Below are positions 1 through 9,937 of a stretch of 64,000 bases of DNA, piece after piece. Source of the DNA: Pegea sp. RAD2-039 (Eukaryota; Chordata; Thaliacea; Salpida; Salpidae); contig JAQGEQ010000283.1 in the NCBI GenBank assembly GCA_034620365.1, positions 372,001 to 436,000 on the forward strand, written 5' to 3'. How positions within the stretch are numbered: position 1 is the first letter of the stretch; each line of letters starts with the position of its first letter. A program made the position numbers and the translations under genes. The notes below the pieces were generated by a model. That model was not told where the DNA came from, made no database searches, and saw nothing but the letters and a program-made list of their open reading frames with translations.

Positions 1-196
1 AAAAATCGTTTTAAATAAAAGTATGTACATAGAATATCACAAGTTTCTGAATAAAACTTTTACAAAACTTGATCTAAACTTGATTGTTATCATTAGTAAA
101 CAAACTTTGTATATCATATAAAAATAATATATCACTTAAAACTAAAACGATTTCATATGGACATTTTAAAACTAAAAACGTATTTTTTTTCTTCAG
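1..196 (+). repeat. 5' flank of ZNF-A ending in a splice acceptor
   Basis: This AT-rich stretch is the gene-proximal end of the family's shared 5' flank and is nearly the same as the bases before ZNF-G (54080-54276). It ends in a T-rich tract and CTTCAG, with the AG at 195-196. That is a good 3' splice site 15 bases before the ZNF-A ATG. No upstream exon can be identified because the window begins here. Confidence 0.65.
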
Positions 197-211
197 CCTA
201 TTAACTTGAAA

Positions 212-1258
212 ATGAACTTGATACAAGGCAGCAACTTTGCACGAAAAAGAAAACTTTCATTAGATGATGATGAAAAAAGTTTTAATAAGAAAACTGCAGA
301 AAAGAAAATTTTGGTAAACACTTCTGGTGGAGTACATAGCTTGTATAAAAGTCATGCTGATCATACTAGTTTAAATAATACTAAAGAAATTCCAACAACT
401 ACAAGTTTCCCTTTTAAAGACACTAACAGTGATAGGAAAGCATTCAAAGGGAAAGAAAATAATAAAAAAAACAAACAATCATCTAATTTCAAAATCAAAT
501 ATGAATGTTCAGACTGTAACAAGAAATTTAAATGCAAATCTCAGCCTGTTTACCATGAAAGAACTCATACTGTTGAGAAGCCATATGAATGTATAGTTTG
601 TGGAAGAAAATTTGCACATAATTCCAGTCTTTCAATTCATGAAAGAACTCATACTGGTGAAAAACCATATGAATGTCTTGTTTGTGAAAGAAAATTTAGT
701 CAAAGATCTAATCTTGTATGTCATGAAAGAACTCATACTGGTGAGAAACCATATGAATGCAGTGCTTGTGGAAAAAAATTTACTTATAATTCCAATCTTT
801 TAACACATGAAAGAACTCATACTGGCGAGAAACCATATAAATGCAATGTTTGTGAAAGAAAGTTTAGTCAAAAAACCCATTTGTTATGTCATGAAAGAAC
901 TCATACTAGTGAGAAGCCATATGAATGCATTGTTTGTGAAAGAAAATTTAGTCATAAATCTAGTCTTCTATGTCATGAAAGAACTCATACTGGTGAGAAA
1001 CCATATGAATGTATTGTTTGTGAAAAGAAGTTTAGTCATAGGTCTAGTCTTCTATGTCATGAAAGGACTCATACTGGTGAGAAGCCATATGAATGTATTG
1101 TTTGCGGAAAAAAATTTACTAATATTTCCAATCTTTTAACTCATGAAAGAACTCATACTGGGGAGAAGCCATATGAATGTGCTGTTTGTGGAAGACGATT
1201 TGCTCGAAGTTCCAATCTTGTAACTCATGAAAGGACTCATACTGGCGAGAAACCATAG
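212..1258 (+). CDS. C2H2 zinc-finger protein ZNF-A, 9 fingers, intact
   Basis: The frame encodes 348 residues, a probable nuclear DNA-binding factor. Residues 1-96 form the family N-terminus: [14 protein letters not shown] (a likely nuclear localisation signal), an acidic LSLDDDEK stretch, then a Ser/Asn/Lys-rich linker. Nine C2H2 fingers follow from about residue 97, each C-X2-C-X12-H-X3-H and joined by HTGEKP linkers (variants HTVEKP after finger 1 and HTSEKP after finger 5). I chose the ATG at 212 because it is the first Met after the acceptor AG at 195-196 and is conserved in the paralogues; an upstream in-frame TTG is not needed. The stop is a TAG replacing the Tyr codon of a next finger, and a decayed tenth finger lies just beyond. 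AATAAA at 1387-1392 is a likely polyadenylation signal. No stop or frameshift breaks the frame, so it could be functional. Its target is unknown. Confidence 0.9.
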   Translation: MNLIQGSNFARKRKLSLDDDEKSFNKKTAEKKILVNTSGGVHSLYKSHADHTSLNNTKEIPTTTSFPFKDTNSDRKAFKGKENNKKNKQSSNFKIKYECSDCNKKFKCKSQPVYHERTHTVEKPYECIVCGRKFAHNSSLSIHERTHTGEKPYECLVCERKFSQRSNLVCHERTHTGEKPYECSACGKKFTYNSNLLTHERTHTGEKPYKCNVCERKFSQKTHLLCHERTHTSEKPYECIVCERKFSHKSSLLCHERTHTGEKPYECIVCEKKFSHRSSLLCHERTHTGEKPYECIVCGKKFTNISNLLTHERTHTGEKPYECAVCGRRFARSSNLVTHERTHTGEKP

Positions 1259-2640
1259 GAATATGTTTTTCTGTGAAAAAAAATTTAGTCGAAATTCAAG
1301 TCGATTACGCCATGAAATGATGCATGTTTCTCAGAAAAAGTGAGATCATTTTGCTGGTAAAAGTTTACTCACAATTTATAAGAATGAATAAATAGCTTTG
1401 TGAAGATCAGAGGGTTTAAAAATATAGTTTTTAAAATTGATTTTTCAGTTTGAGTTGTTTTTATTTTATTAATAATTGTTTTATTGATCATATGGTGTAT
1501 GTTACAGTAAATAATAATGATTTGAAAAGTTATTTTTTTTATTGTTTGTGATCGACGGTACGTATTTTTTTTGTAAACGAACTATATCTTATTTCGTTTT
1601 TATTCCAAGTTTTTAAACCCACAAGTTATTTATTGTACTTTATTTATTATTAAAAAGTTTCTGTATTTAGATTTTAATCTCTTAGTTAATCAATGCTGTG
1701 CAAACTGCTGATAGATTTCAGTTTATGTTTAGAAATTCGTTTAAAACTTTTTAAATTTCTGCAACTTATTACTCTTTACAATCTGTGTTATTTTTTTGAT
1801 TGAAACTTCAGTTTTTAGTAGATACTCAAAATAATTTCAACAAAATAAAGTTTTAATTCATAAAATCTCTTTTTCCAACCTAATGCTATTTTGTTTATCA
1901 TTTCATTTTAGAAATAAATACTTTTTAATAAATCATTGCATCATAATTAATCCCTTCTGCTATAGCACTAAGCTGTTTATTACCCGAATGGTTAAAACTA
2001 ACTTGAAAGATTGAGTTGATGAAAAATTGAAATAATTATCTAATTTTCTTAAACTTTGTTAGCAAGCCAGTTATTATGTCAGAAGAAGAAATACTTGCCT
2101 AACGTTTGCCAGTAAGTTCAGTTTAAACTATTTTATAATAGTTTTATTTTAAGTTGTCAATTTAGATTTAATAATATTTCATTTTTCTTAAATTACTTTC
2201 AGTATATCTAAACACAATTACTTTTTCAACTGAATTACTTTCAGCAAACAAGATAAAACCAAAACATCTAGATACTTTAGTTTGCCGTTGTCTTTAAATT
2301 ATGCAATCTACAAATTCAATTTCTTAAAGAAATCGTTTAATTTATCTTTAAAATATGGTATTTAATAATCAGCACAAATTTGTGGATAATTTAAAAAAAT
2401 CATTATGTAGAATTTGATTCATAAAAAAAATGTTTCAAAAATAATTCAGTTTATTGTTTACAATATTAGAAAACTGGAAACTTTATTAGTTAAACGAAAA
2501 GTTGATTTAACATATCTATCCACACGATATCTTGGCCAAAAATCATAATCTTTATAATAAACCTTTTAAATTATGTTTATAAAAATAAACATTTTAACTG
2601 CAAACAATAATCATATATATTATTACAAATGTAATAGCAA
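1259..2640 (+). repeat. 3'-flank duplicon, copy 1 (behind ZNF-A)
   Basis: It starts with a decayed finger (1259-1342: first Cys codon changed to Tyr, one extra base, then a readable C-terminal half ending in a TGA). About 1.3 kb of AT-rich non-coding DNA follows. The same sequence stands behind ZNF-B (13133), ZNF-F (42413) and ZNF-G (55675), and without a gene at 26999. Shared landmarks include AATAAATAGCTTTGTGAAGA and TTGCCAGTAAGTTCAGTTTA. The first 130 bases are the likely 3' UTR. I see no other gene. Confidence 0.8.
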
Positions 2641-3080
2641 TTTTTTAACGTTTTTGTAACGTTTTTTCACAATTTTTTTCAATATTTTTAAAGCATTTTT
2701 CAAATAATTTTAAAAAAATAACAAAAAATAAATTAAAAAGGAATGATTGGAAATTCTGGACGAGCATTTCGAAAAAACTTAGAAATTTAAAAACTTAAAT
2801 TAGTAATTCAAATTTGAAGTAAATATTTTTGTTTAAATGATTTAAACCTAAATATACAAACTCAAATTGAAAACTTGATATGATGATCCTACGATGAAAA
2901 ATTGTTTAAAAATTACTTTTTCGAATGGTGTCATCCTGGAGTCATTTTGGATTTTATGTTTGTATTAGTAACTTTAAATACTTGTTTTTGTTATTTATTT
3001 ATTACAATCAGTACTACCTAGTATGATCAATGAAAACAATTTAACCATTTAATCGTTGGTTTGAGAATTAGGATCTTCGA
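2640..3080 (+). repeat. Distal 3'-flank module
   Basis: This non-coding stretch recurs at about 28190-28560 and 44840-45225, with a short piece at 57612-57680. More diverged relatives lie at 16140-16380 and 31970-32210. A shared landmark is GAATGGTGTCATCCTGGAGTC. No reading frame is evident. Confidence 0.65.
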
Positions 3081-3935
3081 AAATTTTAAAGAATAAATTG
3101 CCTTAGATACCATATTGACTGTTATGTCAAGATCTACCATCTCAGAGACATTTGTAAGAATGTCGGAGTAGGAGAGAGAAGGAGTATTGCCATAATCGGT
3201 TATAAAAACGCTATTAAATTGGTTGTTAAGCACCTCAGCTTTATTTTCTGGTTCCATCTCAAGCTGGTCGCTGTTATCAATTAGGGAAGGTATTTGAGAT
3301 CTCGCCTTAAGCATGCGATTTATGAAACCAAAAAACGTTTTCTTGCAAGGTGAAGATAAAACTGCATTTTCTCTTCCCAAATAGAAATTAGAAATAGATT
3401 TCTTGTAAACTATACGAAGATCTCTGTACAGAGATTAGATGGAAGGATCTGTTTTAGATTGTCTGTATAGGAGGTTTTTTAAATGTTGTAAATTCTTTAA
3501 ATTTTTGGGCAAATGTGGTGTTTCGTTGGCTCTATAGAAAATAATGAACTTTTTGATTGACTCTTTAACGATGTTAGTAAACTTTGAGTAAATAGTATTG
3601 ATGTTTTCAGTAGAGTTGAAAACAGAAATCCAGTCAACATCTAATAGAAACTTGTTAATACCGTTATAACTTCCACAGTAAAAATTTCTTTTGTTTGACG
3701 TTTTAATGTTCTTAAAGAAAATTTGGTGGAGCTTGAATTCAATCATATTGTGATCGCATGTCAAAGCAAAAGGTTCTTTTTGATCAACGTAGATAATGTT
3801 CTCGGGTTTAGATGTGATAAGAAGATCCATAGTATTAGCACTAACTTGGGTCGGAAAAGTAACCATCTGGGATAGATTATTGGCATTGAGGAAGCTTACA
3901 AAGGCTTGACTTAGAAAGGGTGAATTAGTAGTATC
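3020..3935 (-). mobile_element. LINE (non-LTR retrotransposon) fragment
   Basis: Read on the minus strand, two open stretches (3866-3435 and 3380-3027) give the junction of a LINE ORF2. First comes the end of an APE-type endonuclease (MDLLITSKPENI, then TCDHNMIEFKL, matching the usual LDL-ITS...SDH-I-F pattern). Next is the linker, then the start of the reverse-transcriptase region (EVLNNQFNSVFITDYG). The endonuclease frame stays open upstream of 3866 to about 3935. The catalytic RT motifs and both ends are missing, and the frame is interrupted between the two open stretches. The style suggests the CR1/Jockey group, but the clade is not certain. Related scraps lie at 28756-28830 and 29195-29417. 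Confidence 0.75.
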
Positions 3936-4381
3936 GTTTACTAATATCGTTTATAGTTTACTAATAAAAATATTATCTAATTGTTGATATTTTTGTTATA
4001 TTAATAATTTTTACATATTACTTTTAACAAATCACATTTATTAGTTTGTTTGATTTATCTAAAGTAGTTTAGGACAATTAGAATTAAATTCCATCTAATC
4101 TAGCAACTTGATCTTTAGTTCGAGAATTAGGGTCATCGAAAATTTTCAATCGCTTAAAATGATCAATACAGGATTAGCAACAAATCTGACGTATAAATAA
4201 TAAAACCAAATAGTTCGTAAAGATCTTATTTAATAAAAAGTTTAAAATACACTAACTGCTAAACAACCAGCAAAATATGGTTCATCTGATGTTTTTCCAA
4301 GTTTAAAAAAGATTAAAAAGTCAATTAAGTTTTTATCAACCTATAATTGTAAGTTTGATGTAAACATTTGGGTAATAATAA
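3936..4381. other. AT-rich spacer
   Basis: No gene is seen. It contains a second short copy (about 4115-4160) of the GAGAATTAGG-TCGAAAATTTT motif that also borders the LINE on its other side (3055-3085). A stretch near 4075-4125 is related to the module at 16490-16560 and 32305-32380. Confidence 0.5.
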
Positions 4382-4498
4382 TCCTGAAATTTTGATGCAG
4401 TTTCTTATATTTAAAGATATATAAATTGAGTCCTTCAACAATCATGCATCTTTACAATCAGTCAACATTTAAATATTTCCTAACTAACTGAATTATGT

Positions 4499-4554
4499 CA
4501 TCAGTATTTGTTGAAACAATCTCATTTGATAATGGTTGAAATAGAATACTGATG
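4499..4554 (+). other. Hairpin 1 of the alpha repeat
   Basis: Perfect 10-bp inverted arms CATCAGTATT (4499-4508) and AATACTGATG (4545-4554) enclose 36 bases. The arms are kept in the other alpha copies, including the partial copy near 44550-44605. Confidence 0.6.
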
Positions 4555-4629
4555 CTTTGTTAATTAAACATCCCCTTTATAATAACTTTGCCATGAAATT
4601 CATAATGTGAGTTAGCCACATAAAAAGCA

Positions 4630-4666
4630 GACAACACAATCGGTATCACCGATTCGCTTCGTTGTC
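4630..4666 (+). other. Hairpin 2 of the alpha repeat (nested stem)
   Basis: Outer arms GACAAC/GTTGTC (4630-4635, 4661-4666) enclose inner arms AATCGGT/ACCGATT (4638-4644, 4648-4654) with loop ATC. The same structure stands at 7999-8037. At 10178-10216 the inner arms read AGTCGGT/ACCGACT, a paired change that keeps the stem. It is decayed in the copy near 6895-6935. Confidence 0.6.
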
Positions 4667-4756
4667 ACATGATTGCTGGTCATCTGGCTGTTAGAGAATC
4701 AAACCGACAGCAGATGCAAAGCTTGCAATTGAATTTTATGAATATTTGGCCCGCTA

Positions 4757-4799
4757 TAATCTGCACTTTATAGCAAGAAACACAATAAAGTGCAGATTA
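4757..4799 (+). other. Hairpin 3 of the alpha repeat
   Basis: Perfect 15-bp arms TAATCTGCACTTTAT (4757-4771) and ATAAAGTGCAGATTA (4785-4799) enclose a 13-base loop. The fourth copy (10298-10312 with 10326-10340) keeps the stem with one A-to-G change that would be a G:U pair in RNA. Copies two and three carry mismatches. The loop sequence is unchanged in all four. Confidence 0.65.
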
Positions 4800-6425
4800 C
4801 ATCGGGACGAATTGTGACAATTTTACTGAAAAAATTTGGATGTTATATGCAGTGTATTCAGTTTTATGTTTGTGGTTATCTGGCCGTTAGAGAATCGATG
4901 CTTCCATAAAAATGAATTTAAATTTCTACATGTTGCCTACATTTTCTAAACAAAATAGAATTCTGGTTTTATCTTAACTAACTTTTCATAATCAATGAGA
5001 AAAATAATTACTAATTAAATATTTTTTTTTCAGGTTACCAAGAACTAACCAAAATAATTATTTAAAAATTCAATAAATATAAACGATATATAGAAACAAT
5101 AATAAATTCATAATTTCTTATTCTTATCACCTTTTGTAAAAGAAATAAGATTGTCAATAAATCTTAAACTAAAAATAAAACTTATTAAAAGTTATACTTA
5201 TTTTGTTTGAAAACTAAATGTTGAGGACATTCTAGAATGAAAATTATTGAAACAGCTTAACGTTTGAATATTAAGTAAGAAATTTTTACAAAAATAGATT
5301 GGTCGATTACATTTAGGTAGAACCATGAGATTTTACAAGCGCAAGTTTTTTCACACTGTTTTTTAAGGTGTTTTCAAATCAATTATCTTCAATTATTGTG
5401 AATATTACTTTTCTATCAGATATAAGTTTCACTATCTTAGAAGATTTTATTTTCACAGTTTTAAATTAAAAATAAATAATTAAAGGAAATGTGTTTTATA
5501 TTTTGAATACTTTTTAATATAAATAAGTCAAGAAAAATTCAGTTTATATTTTTATTTACTTTTTCAAACTTTACTAAATGTACAATGACACAATATCTAA
5601 TAAATATTTCAACTTTGTAAATTTAGATTTTCACACCATTACTTATTAAACTAAATAATAGTTAAATAAATTTCTTAGGAGTTTTACTACTTCTATAATA
5701 ACAAAACTGTTAGAGGGCACAATGAACGTTGCTGCTATTTTTAGAATAAAGTAGTTTTCATGATTGAAATATAAATGATGGAATTTTTATGAAAAATTTT
5801 CAAATTTGAATAAATTTCAATAAATTTTTTTTTAAATAATAAAAAAATAAATTTCAAGAAAAAATATATAAAATAGGTGATAGGAAACCCTTTACTTTTA
5901 ACACTAAATAGCTGTATATACAATGTAGTTAGATAAATAATTACATAAACATCAATAGCTACTAGATAGTGATAATTTAATAGTCATATAACTGGAATAC
6001 AACATCTCAATAAACAGATTTATAAATTACTTTTGCTTCATCACCGTCTAAGTTCGTTAAACGACTTTAATTAATTCCATAAATAGAGATAATAGTTTCT
6101 GATGCAATTCAAGATGCTGGATTGGATCAGAAACACTGAGCATGTTTTTTGTTTGTTTATTTTGATGGTACAAATGGAGCTAGTGTGACCTTACCACTGA
6201 CTGCAGTAGCCGCTTTGCACAGTTTCCTTAAGTTATTTGGAGGCTTATATAGGCTTGTTTAAGTTTTGAGTTTGTGGTTTACTCAAAAAATTGTTTAAAA
6301 ATATAATATCTATGAGTATATATAATGTTATATGAGTTTATTCATTGTTTTCTTTACATTATCTGTTATCAATTTATTTCTAGATTTCGCTTTCTTAGTA
6401 GTTGTTATTATTAGTAGTTGATAAA

Positions 6426-6614
6426 ATGAAATATTTAAAAGCATTTATGTTTAAAGATGACGTCATCCCTTCCTATCAAAACAAAAACAGCCTCGGGGCA
6501 TTGAGTCAGGTTTTATCACAATCGAATTTTAACTCAAAATTTAGTTTTATTCATTTTTCTATTAGAGGATTAAAGATGAAAAAACCGGTTTTATTAAAAA
6601 AAATTAATTGCTGA
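6426..6614 (+). CDS. Small hypothetical ORF in beta, copy 1 (62 aa)
   Basis: I do not recognise this product. The frame starts MKYLKAFMFKDDVIPSYQ, continues with a Ser/Asn/Gln-rich middle, and ends in a Lys-rich tail. A near-identical frame lies in the second beta copy (9710-9916), where six codons past the end of copy 1 remain open. The first 150 bases are almost the same in both copies and are richer in GC than their surroundings. They include the palindrome TGACGTCA at 6458-6465. A T-rich tract ending in CTTAG (about 6400) just upstream could be a splice acceptor, so this may be an exon instead of a whole gene. Two close copies are weak evidence of coding, because young duplicates keep open frames by chance. 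Confidence 0.3.
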   Translation: MKYLKAFMFKDDVIPSYQNKNSLGALSQVLSQSNFNSKFSFIHFSIRGLKMKKPVLLKKINC

Positions 6615-6652
6615 AACCAATTAACAATTTAGTGGATATCAGATAACGTTTT

Positions 6653-7814
6653 ATCCTGAAATTTTGATGCAGTTTCTTATATTTAAAGATATATAAATTG
6701 AGTCCTTCAACAATCATTACAATCAGTCAATATTTAAACATTTCCTAACTAACTGAATTACGTCATCAGTATTTGTTGAAACAATCTCATTTGATAATTG
6801 TTGAAATAGAATACTGATGTTTTGTTAATTAAACATCCCCTTTATAACAACTTTGCCATGAAATTCATAATATGAGTTAGCCACATAAAAAGCTGACAAC
6901 ACAACCGGTATCATAGACTTGCTTTGTTGTAACAAGATTGCTGGTCATCTAGCTGTTGGAGAATCAAACCTACAGCAGATGCAAAGCTTGCAATTGAATA
7001 TTATGAATATTTGGCCCGCTATAACCTGTACTTTATAGCAAGAAACACAATAAAGTGCAGATTACATCGGGACGAATTGTGACAATTGTACTGAAAGAAA
7101 ATTTGGATTTTATATGCAGTGTATTCAGTTTAATGTTTGTGGTTATTTGGCTGTTAGATAATCGATGATTCCATAAAAATGAATTTAAATTTCTACACGT
7201 TGCCTACATTTTCTAAACAAAACCGAATTCTTGTTTTATCTTAACCAATGAGAAAATAAATTACTAATCGTTAAATTGTTTTCAGGTTACCAAGTACTAA
7301 GTAATTAGGATAATTTAAAAATTAAATAAATATAAACGATATATAGAAACAAAAATAAATTCATAATTTCTTATTCTTATCACCTTTTGTAAAAAGAAAT
7401 AAAATTGCTAATAAATCCTAAACTAAAAATAAAACTTATTAAAAGTTATTCCTATTTTTTTGAAAACTAAATGTTTAGGACATTCTAGAATGAAAATTAT
7501 TGGAAATAGCTTAAAGTTTGAATAATAAGTAAGAAATTTTTACAAAAAAACATTGGTCGATTATATTTAAGTAGAACCATGAGATTTGACAAGCGCAAGT
7601 TTTTTCACACTGTTTTTTAAGGTGTTTCAAATCAATTATCTTCAGTTATTTTTAAAATGAATCTGCTATCTTATAGCTTTCTTATAAGATTTTATCCTCA
7701 CAGTTTTAAATTTTAAATAAATACTTAAAAGAAATTTGCTTTATATTTTGAATACTTTTTGAATAAAGCAAAATTTAGTTTACAATTAAGTTAAATTTAA
7801 GCTAAAATAAGTTT
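6653..7814 (+). repeat. Tandem array unit 2 (prefix + alpha)
   Basis: This repeats the 4382-5600 sequence with scattered substitutions and ends near 7790 without a beta segment. Hairpin 2 is broken here and hairpin 3 has mismatches, so this is the most decayed alpha copy. Confidence 0.7.
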
Positions 7815-9937
7815 ACAATCTATACAATCAGTCAACATTTAAACATTTCCTAACTAACTGAATTATGCCATCAGTATTTGTTGAAACAATCTCATTTGAT
7901 AATGGTTGAAATAGAATACTGATGTTTTGTTAATTAAACATCCCCTTTATAATAACTTTGCCATGAAATTCATAATATGAGTTAGCCACATAAAAAGCTG
8001 ACAACACAATCGGTATCACCGATTCGCTACGTTGTCACATGATTGCTGGTCATCTGGCTGTTGGAGAATCAATCTGCCAGCAAATGCAACGATTGCAATT
8101 AAATGTTATGAATATTTGGCCCGCTAAAGTCTGCACTTTATAGCAAGAAACACAATATAGTACAGATTACATCGGGACGAATTGTGACAATTGTACTGAA
8201 AGAAAATTTGGTTGTTATATGCAGTGTATTCAGTTTAAAGTTTGTGGTTGGAAGTAATTGCATAAAAATGAATTTAAATTTCTACATGTTGCCTACATTT
8301 TATAAACAAAACAGAATTCTTGTTTTATCTCAACTAATAAGAAAGTAAATTACTAATCGTTAAATTGTTTTCAGGTTACCAACAACTAACTAATTAGGAT
8401 AATTTAAAAATAAAAAAAATAATAAGGATAAATAAAAACAAAAACAAAAATAAATTCATAATTTCTTATTCTTATCACCTTTTGTAAAAGAAATAAGATT
8501 GCTAATAAATCTTAAACTAAAAAAAAGCTAATTAAAAGTTATTCTTATTTTGTTTGAAAACTAAATGTTGAGGACATTCTAGAATGAAAATTATAGGAAA
8601 CAGTCTAAAGTTTGAATATTAAGTAAGAAAACTTTACAAAAATAGATTGGTCGGCAAGTTTTTCATACTTATTTAAGGTGTTTTCAAATCAATTATCTTC
8701 AATTATTGTGAATATTACTTTTCTATCAGATATAAGTTTCACTATCTTAGAAGATTTTATTTTCACAGTTTTAAATTAAAAATAATTAATTAAAGGAAAC
8801 GTGTTTTATATTTTGAATACTTTCTAAATTAAATAAATCAAGAAAAATTCAGTTTATATTTCTATTTACTAAATTTTACTAAATGTACAATGACACAATA
8901 TCTAATAAATATTTCAACTTTGTAAATTTACATTTTTACATCATTACTTATTAAACTAAAAAATAGATAAATAACTTTCTTAAGAGTTTTATTACATCTA
9001 TATTAGCAAAACTGCTAGAGGGCGCAACAGACTTTGTTGCTATTTTTAGAATAAAGTAGTTTTCATGATTGAAATATAAATGATGGAATTTTTATGAAAA
9101 ATTTTCAAATTTGAATAAATTTTTTTTTAAATAATAAAAAAATAAATTTCAAAAAAAAATATATAAAATAGGTGATAGGAAACCCTTAACTTTTAACACT
9201 AAATAGCTGTATATACAATGTAGTTAGATAAATAATTACATAAACATCAATAGCTACTAGATAGTGATAATTTAATAGTCTTATAACTGGAATACAACAT
9301 CTCAATAAACAGATTTATAAATCACTTTTGCTTTATCACCGTCTAAGTTCGTTAAACGACTTTAATTAATTCCTTAAATAGAGATAATAGTTTCTGATAC
9401 AATTCAAGATGCTGGATCGGATCAGAAACACTAAGCATGTTTTTTGTTTGTATATTTTGATGGTACAAATGGAGCTAGTGTGACCTTACCACTTGCTACA
9501 GTAGCTGCTTTGCACAGTTTCCCTTTGTTATTTGGAGGTTTATATCTGTTAATTTAAATTTTGAGTTTGTGGTTTACTCAAAAAATTATTTAAAAATAAA
9601 TTTATTTTGGTTATATGAGTTTTATTCGTTGTTTTCTTCACATTATTTGTTATCAATTTATTTCTAGATTTTACTTTCTTAGTAGTTGTTATTATTAGTA
9701 GTTGATAAAATGAAATATTTAAAAGCATTTATATTTAAAGATGACGTCATCCCTTCCTATCAAAATAAAAACAGCCTCGGGGCATTGAGTCAGGTTTTAT
9801 CACAATCGAATTTTAACTCAAAATTTAGTTTTATTCATTTTTCTATTAGAAGATTAAATATAAAGAAACCTGTTTTATTACAGAAAATTAATTGCAGAAA
9901 CCAATTAACAATTTAGTGAATATCAGATAACGTTTTA
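7815..9937 (+). repeat. Tandem array unit 3 (alpha + beta)
   Basis: Alpha copy 3 (about 7815-9000) has hairpin 2 intact. It is followed by beta copy 2 (about 9000-9937), which holds the second small ORF. The 75-bp prefix is missing at its left edge. Confidence 0.7.
9710..9916 (+). CDS. Small hypothetical ORF in beta, copy 2 (68 aa)
   Basis: This is the duplicate of the frame at 6426-6614, starting MKYLKAFIFKDDVIPSYQ. Most differences are single substitutions. The stop of copy 1 (TGA) reads as a sense codon here, so this protein is six residues longer. The conserved core again carries TGACGTCA (9742-9749). No family is recognised, and the call depends on the pair remaining open. Confidence 0.28.
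   Translation: MKYLKAFIFKDDVIPSYQNKNSLGALSQVLSQSNFNSKFSFIHFSIRRLNIKKPVLLQKINCRNQLTI

Larger units (their letters stand above)
4382..6652 (+). repeat. Tandem array unit 1 (prefix + alpha + beta)
   Basis: This is the first unit of a four-unit tandem array. A 75-bp prefix (4382-4455) is followed by an alpha segment of about 1.25 kb (to about 5710) holding three hairpins, then a beta segment of about 0.95 kb with a small ORF. The unit repeats as 6653-7814 (prefix + alpha), 7815-9937 (alpha + beta) and 9938-11225 (prefix + alpha). A partial alpha lies at 44510-44800, and reversed alpha ends lie at 45240-45410 and 57690-57870. Its nature (amplified mobile element or simple segmental repeat) is not clear; I found no convincing terminal inverted repeats. 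Confidence 0.75.

Noticed and set aside
206-211. TTG as the start codon of ZNF-A, C and G
   Set aside because: A conserved ATG lies two codons downstream in all copies, and animal genes normally start at ATG.
212-461. A KRAB, SCAN, BTB or ZAD domain in the zinc-finger N-terminus
   Set aside because: None of the signature residues of these domains can be seen in the first 96 residues.
600-1139. Open frames of the [17 protein letters not shown] type inside the finger arrays (also near 17341, 33302, 33971, 41623, 41876, 55391)
   Set aside because: They are out-of-frame readings of the 84-bp finger repeat. Periodicity keeps them open, and the in-frame fingers explain the sequence.
212-1258. 84-bp repeats considered as a CRISPR-like array
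   Set aside because: The repeats translate continuously as C2H2 fingers and there are no unique spacers.
5741-5923. A 60-codon Phe/Ile/Lys-rich frame, and similar ones at 16147, 30280 and 32854
   Set aside because: Single frames typical of AT-rich DNA with no paralogue kept open and no domain.
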